Assembly: GCA_949128115.1 (NCBI GenBank)
Contig: OX421963.1
Location: forward strand, 1,860,001 to 1,924,000
Reading direction: 5' to 3'
Length of the DNA: 64,000 bases
Origin: Anaspis maculata
Taxonomy: Eukaryota; Arthropoda; Insecta; Coleoptera; Scraptiidae
Shown here: one piece after another, positions 34,058-41,880 of the stretch
How positions within the stretch are numbered: position 1 is the stretch's first letter
Layout of the letters: the number at the start of each line of letters is the position of its first letter
Program-made: the position numbers and the translations under genes
The notes under the pieces: generated by a model
Databases searched by the model: none
Told to the model about the DNA's origin: nothing
What the model saw: only the letters and a program-made list of their open reading frames with translations

Positions 34058-36958
34058 ATGGCCAACACGACCGCGCTTTCACTTACACAATGGAACGCAA
34101 ACGGCATTACACACAAACTACCATCACTGAGGCAATACATAACACAACACAAAACAGACATCATGATACTGACTGAGACCCACATCAATCCAAATTACAA
34201 GTTCAAAATCAAGGGTTTTTCTGTTTACAGGTGTGATAGGGCGAATGCTATCCACGCGGCAGGAGGGGTGGCCATCCTGGTGAGAAATTCGATTCCACAT
34301 ACGGCACTGGCACAGGTCAACGGCTGTCAAGTCGAGCACATAGCCATCCAACTTGCCGATAACACCGTCATCGTAGCCGCCTACAACCGACCAGCGCAAA
34401 TAATGGATGAGAACTCACTCGATGGGCTGTTTGGCTTGGCTAATAAAGTACTGGTGGTGGGTGACTTGAATGCTAAGCACCAAAATTGGGGCAACCTCGG
34501 CCCAAACAACGCAAATGGTAGAATTCTTGATCAATATGTCACAGATAATAACCTCCAAGTTTACTTCACCGACGACCCCACTCATTTTCCGACCAACGGC
34601 ATGACTCCTTCCACCATTGATCTGATTGTAGCAAAAAACACCACGCAGCCACTGCATCCTGTATCCCTCTCGGAGCTCGACTCTGACCATAATCCGGTAG
34701 AGTTTGAGCTTTACGCCGCCGTCAGGATACAAGACACACTAATCTTTAGCTATAAAGACACCAACTGGAAGGAGTACAGACAGACATTAGATGAATTAGT
34801 ACGCATTAACAACGACATACAAGACACAGAAACACTGGAACTTGAGGTGGAGGCGTTCACCAACGCCATCCTGCAAGCAAAGCACAAACATGGTCAGTCC
34901 ATTAATGTCAGCCGACATAGGAAACTCGTCAACTTGCCGCAAGAGATATTGGACGCCATCAAGGCTAAAAACCAAGCCAGGCGCCACTGGCAAACCCACA
35001 GAACGCCCCATCTCAAACAACACATGACACAACTGACAAAGGACGTCAAAATTGCTATCCAAAATTTTATCAATAAGACCTGGACCGACAAACTGACGCA
35101 GCTCGACACTAAAGACAACACCCTCTGGCGAATGGTGAGGGCAATCAGAAGCGATCGTCGGTCTATGCCAACGCTCTCCACACCGGCAAATGGCTCAGCC
35201 ATAACCGACAAGCAGAAAGCTGATCTGATTGCTACTGAATTCGCCAAGGTACACAAGCTGGACCTAACAAACCTGACCCAACAACAGACAGACATTCAGA
35301 CCTTTTACAGAGATGGCTTTACCAAATACAATTTTGATAACGACAAGAAACTATTGGCAAAAATTTTGACAAATCCCAAAGAGGTACACGACCTCATTAA
35401 AATTCTAAAAAAGAAATCACCAGGACCGGACAAAGTTGACGTCATACTGATCAAAAACCTGAGCCGCAAAGCAGTTGTACAGCTGTCGTACATATACAAC
35501 GCAATGCTCAAACTTCAACACTACCCTTCAGCGTGGAAACAGGCTGAGGTTGTGCCAATTCCAAAAAAGGGTAAGGATCCAAGTCACCCACTGTCATACC
35601 GGCCCATTTCTCTCCTGAGTGTGCTCGGCAAGCTGGCTGAAAAGGTGATCCAGGCCCGACTTGATCAGTTCGAAGACAAAGCTAAAGTCCTGATACCCGA
35701 GCAATTCGGATTCAGGTCAAAACTTAGTACAACACTCCAGGTATCCAGAATCGTCGACAAGATCATCGACGGTTACAACAAAAAGCAAGTCACGGCTATG
35801 GTCCTTCTCGATATCGAGAAGGCCTTCGACCGAGTATGGATACCTGGCTTGTTGTACAAGTTACGGAATTATGGGTTCCCACACTGGATGATTACCCTCT
35901 TCGAGTCTTTCCTAGAGGATAGGTGGTTCCGGGTGAGGGTCGGAGCTTCACTATCGCAGTCGAAAGCCATTGAGGCCGGTGTACCTCAAGGAGCGGTGCT
36001 CAGCCCAAAGCTCTTTGTTTATTACATAAACGACGTGCCGAAGTCAAACCGAACAGACCTCGCGCTGTTCGCTGACGATACGGCAATTACGGCGCAATCG
36101 TTCTGGGCACCGGCCGCTAATAGTCAATTGCAAGCCCACCTCAGGAGGTTGGAAGACTACTGCAGTAAGTGGCTCATAAACATCAACGCCTCCAAATCGG
36201 AGAACATCATCTTTACCAAGAAGTTCACAAACTGCAGAGTATTCCAACCCTTGAAATTCGTAGGCAAAGCAATTGCTGTTAAGAGCACGGTTAAATACCT
36301 TGGGGTACACCTCGACGCGAGGTTGAGCTTCAGCCTGCACCTACGAACCACTCTATCCTCAGCCTACCGTGCCAGATCTTCGCTGTATCCACTTGTAAAC
36401 CGAAAAAGCTACTTATCAAACAGCAATAAGCTGTTGATGTATAAGGCATTGATAAGGCCGATCTTGGTATATGCTGCACCAATTTGGTGCAGCATATCCA
36501 ACACGGCAATGAACCGACTACAAGTATTTCAGAACAAATTCATCCGACTAATTACGAACGCTGACAGGTACACGACGACGCGAACCTTGCACGAACTGAC
36601 GGAGCTACCGATGCTCAAAGACTTTATTTACAACCTTTCAGACAAATACTACAGACACAACATCAAAAATTCCCCACTGACCAAACACCTCACGCACATA
36701 CGATCATACAACACCACACACCTAACACACAAGCCGGCGTATAAAAGTCTATCTCTCTTCAGTGAGCTTTTGAGCTCGGAAGAGGATGATCCTGGAGGGA
36801 CCCCTGAAAGAAACAACTCCGATGCAGAAGAAGAGGAAGACAGGAATGACGACGTCGATATCATGAGTGAGAGCACTCCATCCGCAGCACACTCAACCAG
36901 CAGCATTTCACTAACAAGCAGCTACACCTCTAGTCCTGCCCCATCAGACACTGATTAA
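34058..36958 (+). CDS. LINE ORF2: endonuclease-reverse transcriptase (Jockey clade)
   Basis: The 966-residue protein nicks target DNA and reverse-transcribes the LINE RNA at the nick. The APE-type endonuclease occupies about 5-218, with QWNANG (N13), TETH (E40), GDLNAKH (D136, N138) and SDHNP (D210, H211). The reverse transcriptase occupies about 450-755: DIEKAFDRVW (D585), GVPQGAVLSP (641-650), FADD (671-674) and KYLGVHLD (747-753). The C-terminal region has the clade's APIWCSIS and LQVFQNKF..RLIT motifs and ends in a Ser/Glu/Asp-rich tail. No RNase H domain is present. All catalytic motifs are intact and the frame is uninterrupted. TGAGATG joins ORF1 and ORF2, which suggests translation by termination-reinitiation. 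Confidence 0.95.
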   Translation: MANTTALSLTQWNANGITHKLPSLRQYITQHKTDIMILTETHINPNYKFKIKGFSVYRCDRANAIHAAGGVAILVRNSIPHTALAQVNGCQVEHIAIQLADNTVIVAAYNRPAQIMDENSLDGLFGLANKVLVVGDLNAKHQNWGNLGPNNANGRILDQYVTDNNLQVYFTDDPTHFPTNGMTPSTIDLIVAKNTTQPLHPVSLSELDSDHNPVEFELYAAVRIQDTLIFSYKDTNWKEYRQTLDELVRINNDIQDTETLELEVEAFTNAILQAKHKHGQSINVSRHRKLVNLPQEILDAIKAKNQARRHWQTHRTPHLKQHMTQLTKDVKIAIQNFINKTWTDKLTQLDTKDNTLWRMVRAIRSDRRSMPTLSTPANGSAITDKQKADLIATEFAKVHKLDLTNLTQQQTDIQTFYRDGFTKYNFDNDKKLLAKILTNPKEVHDLIKILKKKSPGPDKVDVILIKNLSRKAVVQLSYIYNAMLKLQHYPSAWKQAEVVPIPKKGKDPSHPLSYRPISLLSVLGKLAEKVIQARLDQFEDKAKVLIPEQFGFRSKLSTTLQVSRIVDKIIDGYNKKQVTAMVLLDIEKAFDRVWIPGLLYKLRNYGFPHWMITLFESFLEDRWFRVRVGASLSQSKAIEAGVPQGAVLSPKLFVYYINDVPKSNRTDLALFADDTAITAQSFWAPAANSQLQAHLRRLEDYCSKWLININASKSENIIFTKKFTNCRVFQPLKFVGKAIAVKSTVKYLGVHLDARLSFSLHLRTTLSSAYRARSSLYPLVNRKSYLSNSNKLLMYKALIRPILVYAAPIWCSISNTAMNRLQVFQNKFIRLITNADRYTTTRTLHELTELPMLKDFIYNLSDKYYRHNIKNSPLTKHLTHIRSYNTTHLTHKPAYKSLSLFSELLSSEEDDPGGTPERNNSDAEEEEDRNDDVDIMSESTPSAAHSTSSISLTSSYTSSPAPSDTD

Positions 36959-37200
36959 CTTTTGATCAGTCACCTTCCAAATTTTGCACAGGTTTTTTTT
37001 TTTCCTTATTTTTCCTGTCAACCCAATCATCCTCCTTCAATCCACTAACACCATCATAATTACCGCACCCGCTCGCCAGAACCCACCAAAAATTATTATG
37101 TGAGGCCGCAATTGGTCAGGAAATAATACTTAAGAGTCAAAGGAGTTATTGTACATTATATTCAAATTTTAATAAAAATTATTTAATGGTTAATGGTAAT
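36959..37200 (+). other. Left LINE 3' UTR and tail
   Basis: There is no gene. AATAAA lies at 37171-37176, about 25 bases before the end. The element ends TTAATGGTTAATGGTAAT, a short TGGTAA-type repeat rather than poly(A). TATGTGAG..GGTCAGGAAAT (about 37099-37128) is shared with the 3' UTR of the right LINE, showing that both belong to one family. A T-run at 36992-37001 lies nearer the stop codon. Confidence 0.8.
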
Positions 37201-37254
37201 GGCCTCCCATGCCAAACGTCCCGGGTTCGAATCCAGCTTTCGCCAACTTTTTTT
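37201..37254 (+). pseudogene. tRNA-like sequence, left copy, 3' part with B box and T-run
   Basis: The left tRNA-like copy resumes after the LINE with a second copy of the target duplication. The B box GGTTCGAATCC lies at 37224-37234 and matches the Pol III consensus exactly. The T stem pairs only in part. A run of seven T at 37248-37254 could act as a Pol III terminator. In this interrupted state the A and B boxes are almost 5 kb apart, so no tRNA-like transcript is expected. Confidence 0.68.
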
Positions 37255-37465
37255 GTTCCTATATTTCCTCGGTAATGCAGATATCAATTTCACATTTTCT
37301 TGCATTTTCTCAAACACTTTGATTTGACCCATGCCCACGTCGAGTGGCTTGCGTTTGTCATCAAGTATAAAAAAGTTACAGCACGATTTATTGCCGATAC
37401 AAGGTATCAGAGAAATAATCATAACTTCCAAATAGGCACGTATAGGCACGCGTTTTTTCATTTAT

Positions 37466-37492
37466 TTTGAAGAGGAAGATCTCCTCTTCAAA
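37466..37492. repeat. 11-bp hairpin in left foldback arm
   Basis: TTTGAAGAGGA and TCCTCTTCAAA pair perfectly around a 5-nt loop. The mirrored copy in the right arm is at 38019-38045. Confidence 0.7.
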
Positions 37493-37668
37493 CTGATATA
37501 GATCACCGATTGGATCCCGTTGGAGACTTTCCGCAATTAACTACCTAAGTGAAGAGTGTGTCACAAATCAAGATTTGCGGGATTTGCCTCCAATTTGGAA
37601 TAAGATTACTTGAGATTTCCAAGGACGATTTCAGTTCTGCTTGAATTGTTTGTTGAACCAATGTATCG

Positions 37669-37842
37669 TCCATCTGGTTTGGCTTCCATAAATCACAAGA
37701 AACTCTACATACACCTTTTATATACATATTACATGACGGTGATGAATAAAACGGTGAAGAATTTCTGAGACTAAATCTTTTCGTAGACCTTTGTATGGAT
37801 TTAAACGACCAAGCTATGCAAATTCACGTTCTATACATACGC
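37669..37842. other. Foldback spacer
   Basis: The 174-bp AT-rich spacer between the two arms has no inverted counterpart and no convincing open frame or motif. It is the centre of the foldback element. Confidence 0.8.
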
Positions 37843-38253
37843 CGATATATTGGTCCAACAAACAATTCAAGCAGAACTGAAATCGTCTTTGGAAATCTCA
37901 AGTAATCTTATTCCAAAGTGGAGGCAAATCACGCAAATCTTGATTTGTGACACTTACTTCACTTAGGTAGTTAATTGCGAAAAGTCTCCAACGGGATCCA
38001 ATCGGTGATCTATATCAGTTTGAAGAGGAGATCTTCCTCTTCAAAATAAATGAAAAAACGCGTGCCTATACGTGCCTATTTGGAAGTTATGATTATTATT
38101 CTGATACCTTGTATCGGCAATAAATCGTGCTGTAACTTTTTTATACTTGATGACAAACGCAGGCCACTCGACGTGGGCATGGGTCAAATCAAAGTGTTTG
38201 AGAAAATGCAAGAGAATGTGGAATTGATATCTGCATTACCGAGAAAATATAGG

Positions 38254-38309
38254 AAAAAAAAAGTTGCCGAAAGCTGGATTCGAACTCGGGACGTTTGGCA
38301 TGGGAGACC
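38254..38309 (-). pseudogene. tRNA-like sequence, right copy, 3' part
   Basis: Read on the minus strand, this holds the anticodon loop with GGTCTCCCATGCC, then a B box AGTTCGAATCC at 38276-38286 (one mismatch to consensus) and a nine-T run. It is the mirror of 37201-37254. The GGTC variant distinguishes it from the left copy. Confidence 0.65.
38298..38309 (-). repeat. LINE target-site duplication GGTCTCCCATGC, 3' copy
   Basis: The 12-base sequence recurs at 41063-41074 on the same strand, next to the 5' end of the right LINE. Both copies have GGTC. The start of the duplication at GG coincides with that of the left LINE, so the presumed nick site is the same. Confidence 0.85.
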
Positions 38310-38618
38310 ATTACCATTACCATTATAATATTTTATTCGAGTTATGTTTACATTTCAAAAAGTTAAAGAATAATTTAGTTAACTATACATTTCCTGACCA
38401 TAAGGTCTCACATGATAATGAGTGTGTAAAATATGCGATTTGCAATCGGAGGACGTTAATGGTTGAAATATGAATGTGCGAAATGTGCGATGATTATGCT
38501 TGTCAGGAAAAGATGGGAAAAAACCTGCTCGGAGAACAAAAATGTCTGCATTTAAAGCACTGTACTGTGTGTGATTAAAGCTGAACGCTATGTCGATTAT
38601 GAGATGAAGTAAGCTTGT
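38310..38618 (-). other. Right LINE 3' UTR and tail
   Basis: There is no gene. On the minus strand AATAAA lies at 38332-38337, about 22 bases before the TGGTAA-type tail. CATGTGAG..GGTCAGGAAAT is shared with the left LINE's 3' UTR. No poly(A) tail is present. Confidence 0.78.
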
Positions 38619-41062
38619 TTAGTTGTCTTCGCTTGAAGATGCAGGACCCCATCTGTAGTCATTGGAGTTGGTAGAACTGCTGTTGGTGACAGTGGAGTGA
38701 GCGCTGCTTTCACTAGTGATGCTTTCTGCGTCGTAAGCGTCAGGGGGGTCGGAATCATCGTCCCCAGAAGATACCCTCTCGTTGAATAATGGCAGTTTTT
38801 GATATGGTAGTGTGTGTTTAATGTGTAGTGTGTTGTGAGCTCGTTTGTCTGTGATGTGTCTGGTCAAAGTTGAATTTTTAATGCTTGTTCTATAGTATTT
38901 GTCCGAAAGTTGATGTACGTAGTCTTTGATGCGTGGCATCTCCGTCATGTCGTGTAAATCGTCAATTTTTGTGTATCTGCTTGAGTTCGTAATGAGTCTA
39001 AAGAATGCATTTTGAAAAATCTGCAGTGGCTTCAAGGCCGTGTCAGATATACTGCACCAAATCGGGGCAGCGTATGTGAGTATAGGTCGTACCATGGTTT
39101 TGTAAAGTAAAAGTTTATTACAGTTCGACAAGTGACTTTTAGGGTTGGCCAATGGGTATAGTGCTTTCCTAGCTGCAAAGGCAGCTGATAACGTTTTTCG
39201 GATATGTTCACGAAAATTGAGCCGCCTGTCAAGTTGTACCCCCAAGTATCTGACCGTTTCCTGGACCGCCACTGCTTGTCCTGCTATAAGCAGGGGCTGG
39301 TGTACTGCAACGTTTGTGTACTTACGAGAAAAGACGATGTTTTCCGACTTTGTCGGATTGATGTTGATGAACCAACAAGCAAACCATTTGGACAGGACGT
39401 CCAAGTGCAACTGGATCTGCTTGTTGGCCACCGCTGCCCAATAGGACTGCGCCATGATGGCAGTGTCGTCTGCAAAGAGTGCCAGCTCAGTACGGTCAGA
39501 CTTGGGGATATCATTGATATAGTAAATGAAGAGTTTAGGGCTCAATACCGACCCTTGCGGTACGCCCGCTTTGATGCGTTGTGGGTTGGAAAAGCTTTCA
39601 TTAACCTTCACCCTGAACCATCGGTTTTCAAGGCAGGATTTCAATAGAGCAACCATGTAGGTGGGAAGTCCGTACCTATGCAGTTTGTGTAGCAGTCCAG
39701 GTATCCAAACCCGGTCAAACGCTTTCTCAATATCCAGAAGTGCCATTGCGGTGGTCTTCTGGGTATTGAAGCCGGAGACAGCTGTGTTGACAATCCTGGA
39801 CACCTGGAGCGCAGTGCTGTGGTATGAGCGAAATCCAAATTGTTCGGGGATTAGGAATTTGAGCTTTCTTTCTAACTTGAGCAGTCTTGTCAGGATAATT
39901 TTTTCGCCTAGCTTACCCAGAATGTTTAGGAGCGAGATCGGCCGGTAAGAGAGGGGTTGACCGGGCGGCTTCCCCTTCTTATGGATCGGTACGATCACCG
40001 CTTCCTTCCACGATTCTGGGTAATGCTGCAGTGCGATCATCGCATTCAAGACGTACGTCAGCTGGACCAACGCCTTTCTGGAAATGTTCTTAATCAGCAT
40101 GACATCAACTTTGTCTGGTCCAGGTGTTTTCTTTTTCAGCAGCCGGATGAGTTTTCTCACCTCAGCCGGTGTAGCAAGAACCTTAGCCAGCTGTTTTTTG
40201 TCCGTGAACGGGTCTTTGGGAATGTCCTTGTATTCGTCTGTTATTGTTTGTTGGTCGGGTGTCAGGCGCGACAAGTCAAGATCATGGACCTTCGCGAACT
40301 CTTTAGCTAACACTTCAGCTTTGTGTCCGTCGGTCAAGGCCTGATGGACTACTCCATTAGCTGACGCAGTGTACGTCAGTGTGGGCATTGGGTGGAGCTC
40401 TTTCTTCAGATTTTTGACCATTTTCCAGAGACTGTTGTCACTAACATTGAGTTTTGTCAGTTTCTCGTTCCACGTGGCATTAACAAAGTTTTGTAAGTCA
40501 GATCTGACCTGTCGCGTCATGTCTGTCAGTTCCTGTCGAAGTTGAGGGGTTCTGTACGTCTGCCACTGGCGTCTCGTCTTGTTCTTGTTTTTGATACTGT
40601 CAATCAAGTTTTGAGGGAGGCTCGCCACATTTGTGCGGTTCTGGCACTTGGTCACGTTGACCAAGATGGTGTGTTCGTCTTTGGCTCTTAAGATTGCTCC
40701 TGTGAGCTTATGGACCTCTACCTCTAGCTTATCGACAGTATCAATGTTGGGGTTGATGTCAATCAGTCGGTCAAGTGTCTGTCTGTAGTCATTCCAGTTC
40801 GTCTTTTTATAAGAGGTGATCAGTCGATCAGCGTGTTTTGGCACAGGGTCTAATTCAAAGTTTATTGGATTGTGATCCGAGTCCAGCTCGGGTACCGAAA
40901 TTGGGTGTATGTGCTGGGTGGTGTTCTTGGCTACAATCAAGTCTATGGTAGAGGGCGTCATGTTGTTGTAGGGAAAGTGCGTGGGTGTGTCCGTGTGGTA
41001 CACCTGGAGATTGTTATCAATGGCATACTGATCAAGAACATTGCCATTGCACATTGAACATT
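38310..41062 (-). mobile_element. Right LINE: 5'-truncated Jockey-clade element
   Basis: This element is about 2.75 kb and oriented opposite to the left LINE. Homology to ORF2 begins inside the endonuclease domain, so ORF1, the 5' UTR and the N-terminal endonuclease are absent. This is the usual product of incomplete reverse transcription. In a hand alignment of 100 RT residues it shares 70 with the left LINE, so it is a related but distinct subfamily. Its tail, ATTATAATGGTAATGGTAAT, is of the same type. It shares the insertion site and sense orientation in the tRNA-like sequence with the left LINE. Confidence 0.9.
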
Positions 41063-41066
41063 GCAT
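38619..41066 (-). CDS. Truncated LINE ORF2: reverse transcriptase with partial endonuclease
   Basis: The frame from the ATG at 41066 encodes 815 residues. The first few come from the tRNA-like target and from the junction; LINE homology begins at GNVLDQYAIDNN. The remaining endonuclease part keeps SDHNP but lacks the N, E and first D motifs, so nicking activity is not expected. The RT is complete: DIEKAFDRVW (catalytic D about 445), GVPQGSVLSP (about 501-510), FADD (about 531-534), RYLGVQLD and the C-terminal APIWCSIS region, ending in a Ser-rich tail. No frameshift or stop interrupts it, so insertion is probably young or the frame has been kept. The start codon lies in the CCCATGC of the target duplication. 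Translation is unproven. Confidence 0.82.
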   Translation of the reverse strand: MQCSMCNGNVLDQYAIDNNLQVYHTDTPTHFPYNNMTPSTIDLIVAKNTTQHIHPISVPELDSDHNPINFELDPVPKHADRLITSYKKTNWNDYRQTLDRLIDINPNIDTVDKLEVEVHKLTGAILRAKDEHTILVNVTKCQNRTNVASLPQNLIDSIKNKNKTRRQWQTYRTPQLRQELTDMTRQVRSDLQNFVNATWNEKLTKLNVSDNSLWKMVKNLKKELHPMPTLTYTASANGVVHQALTDGHKAEVLAKEFAKVHDLDLSRLTPDQQTITDEYKDIPKDPFTDKKQLAKVLATPAEVRKLIRLLKKKTPGPDKVDVMLIKNISRKALVQLTYVLNAMIALQHYPESWKEAVIVPIHKKGKPPGQPLSYRPISLLNILGKLGEKIILTRLLKLERKLKFLIPEQFGFRSYHSTALQVSRIVNTAVSGFNTQKTTAMALLDIEKAFDRVWIPGLLHKLHRYGLPTYMVALLKSCLENRWFRVKVNESFSNPQRIKAGVPQGSVLSPKLFIYYINDIPKSDRTELALFADDTAIMAQSYWAAVANKQIQLHLDVLSKWFACWFININPTKSENIVFSRKYTNVAVHQPLLIAGQAVAVQETVRYLGVQLDRRLNFREHIRKTLSAAFAARKALYPLANPKSHLSNCNKLLLYKTMVRPILTYAAPIWCSISDTALKPLQIFQNAFFRLITNSSRYTKIDDLHDMTEMPRIKDYVHQLSDKYYRTSIKNSTLTRHITDKRAHNTLHIKHTLPYQKLPLFNERVSSGDDDSDPPDAYDAESITSESSAHSTVTNSSSTNSNDYRWGPASSSEDN

Positions 41067-41110
41067 GGGAGACCGATGTCCGACCACTTGGCCACGGTCG
41101 TTCCACTGTG
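41063..41110 (-). repeat. Outer terminal inverted repeat, right, with tRNA-like 5' part
   Basis: Read on the minus strand from 41110 it begins CACAGTG, identical to the canonical V(D)J recombination heptamer, followed by GAACGACCGTGG and the A box TGGCCAAGTGG (41084-41094). It ends in the target duplication GGTCTCCCATGC (41063-41074). It is the counterpart of 32256-32304. Confidence 0.88.
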
Positions 41111-41115
41111 CGTCG
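41111..41115. repeat. 5-bp target-site duplication CGTCG, right
   Basis: This is the partner of 32251-32255. The satellite B sequence resumes directly as CGTCGTGGAACTAGGTCC, in phase with the left flank. Confidence 0.85.
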
Positions 41116-41880
41116 TGGAACTAGGTCCTCTTACCGAGAGTACCGAGACGTGTCGCAGAATAAGTTGAAACGCTTAATATTGCCTATTTCGGTTGCAAGG
41201 GCGCTTTTAAAACAGGAAGTCAATACCAAGGTATAATAAAATAAGAAAGTCATCAAATTCATAAATTTGTTAAATGTCAACATTTGTTTCTCGCAAATAA
41301 TTCGACCAAAGCTTTCTGTGATTAGTATGAAACTTGCCCTTATTAGGTTACGTTGATTTCACTTGAATCAACCGAAAAAAATTATTACTTTTTCAAAATA
41401 ACTCTGTTTTTACTGATTTGACACCGGAAACCATTTCGAAAGATCCTGTGTTTGAGGAAACGGAGAATTTTGTTTCGACTCATACTGCGACGTCATGGAA
41501 TGAGGTCCTCTTTCCGATACGTGTCGCAGAATGAGGTCCTCCTTAGATGGAACGTGTCGCAAAATGAGCCATATAGACTTATTTTTGTTGCAAAGTGGCC
41601 TATAAGACAAATTCAAATTCCAAGGTGTGATTAAATGGAAAAGTCATCAAAATGGAAAAAAATTTGGATCTGGAAATTTTTGTGTCTTGCAACTGGAACG
41701 AACAAAGCTCCCTGTAGTTTGTATTTAACTTGCCAATGTTCTCTTGGAAAGTCTTCACTTGAATCGACTGGTAATATGTTCTTCATTCAAAAATTCCTCT
41801 ACTTTTGCTAATTTAGCCTCGGAAACAATTTCGAAAGATTCCATTGTTGAGAAATAGAGAGATTCTTGTTTCGGCTCATA
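41116..41880. repeat. Diverged satellite B monomers inside the array edge
   Basis: Phase marks (CTGCGACGTC) at 41485 and 41881 give monomers of about 380 bp (joining 32245-32255 with 41116-41484) and 396 bp. The first is strongly diverged and shares private features with 31930-32250, such as AATATTGCCTATTTC and AATTCGACCAAAGC. The second is already close to the homogeneous type. No gene is seen. Confidence 0.85.

Larger units (their letters stand above)
32306..37200 (+). mobile_element. Left LINE: full-length Jockey-clade non-LTR retrotransposon
   Basis: The element is about 4.9 kb: 5' leader (32306-32724), ORF1 with zinc knuckles, ORF2 with endonuclease and reverse transcriptase but no RNase H, a 3' UTR with AATAAA, and a short TGGTAA-type tail instead of poly(A). 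Target duplications flank both ends. This architecture (PRE_C2HC plus CCHC gag, APE endonuclease plus RT, about 966-residue ORF2, no RNase H) is typical of the Jockey clade of arthropod LINEs. It lies in sense orientation within the tRNA-like sequence of the foldback arm. Confidence 0.9.
37201..37668 (+). repeat. Inner foldback arm, left
   Basis: This arm is the reverse complement of 37843-38309. In the first 208 bases I counted eight or nine differences, about 96% identity. It continues the outer terminal inverted repeat inward, once the LINE is disregarded. No gene is supported. A frame of about 80 residues on the minus strand is mirrored in the other arm and runs into antisense tRNA-like sequence. 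Confidence 0.92.
37843..38309 (-). repeat. Inner foldback arm, right
   Basis: This is the inverted counterpart of 37201-37668. Differences are mainly single substitutions plus a longer A-run (nine A at 38254-38262; T9 on the minus strand). It includes a mirrored 11-bp hairpin at 38019-38045. Confidence 0.92.
32256..41110. mobile_element. Composite foldback element, Transib-like ends, with two nested LINEs
   Basis: The insertion has outer inverted repeats (32256-32304 and 41063-41110) starting CACTGTG on the left and CACAGTG on the right strand, and a 5-bp CGTCG duplication. Transib elements are known for CAC-type heptamer ends resembling the V(D)J signal and for 5-bp, CG-rich duplications, so I assign it there tentatively. 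No nonamer-like motif and no transposase gene are present, so it is non-autonomous. Without the LINEs it would be about 1.2 kb: an inverted repeat of about 515 bp per arm around a 174-bp spacer. The LINEs split each arm at the same point. Alternatives are another TIR superfamily with 5-bp duplications or an unclassified foldback element. Confidence 0.72.

Noticed and set aside
32768..36906. Several antisense and out-of-frame reading frames of 60-133 residues within the left LINE
   Set aside because: They are shadows of ORF1 and ORF2; the same holds for plus-strand frames over 39145-41236 within the right LINE.
32256..37254. A functional tRNA-Gly gene
   Set aside because: The A and B boxes are split by a 4.9-kb LINE, and even the rejoined sequence lacks acceptor-stem pairing and has a poor T stem.
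32256..41110. A single LINE duplicated by inversion
   Set aside because: The arms are about 96% identical but the LINE RTs only about 70% in hand-aligned protein, one LINE is 5'-truncated, and each has duplications carrying its own arm's variant base.
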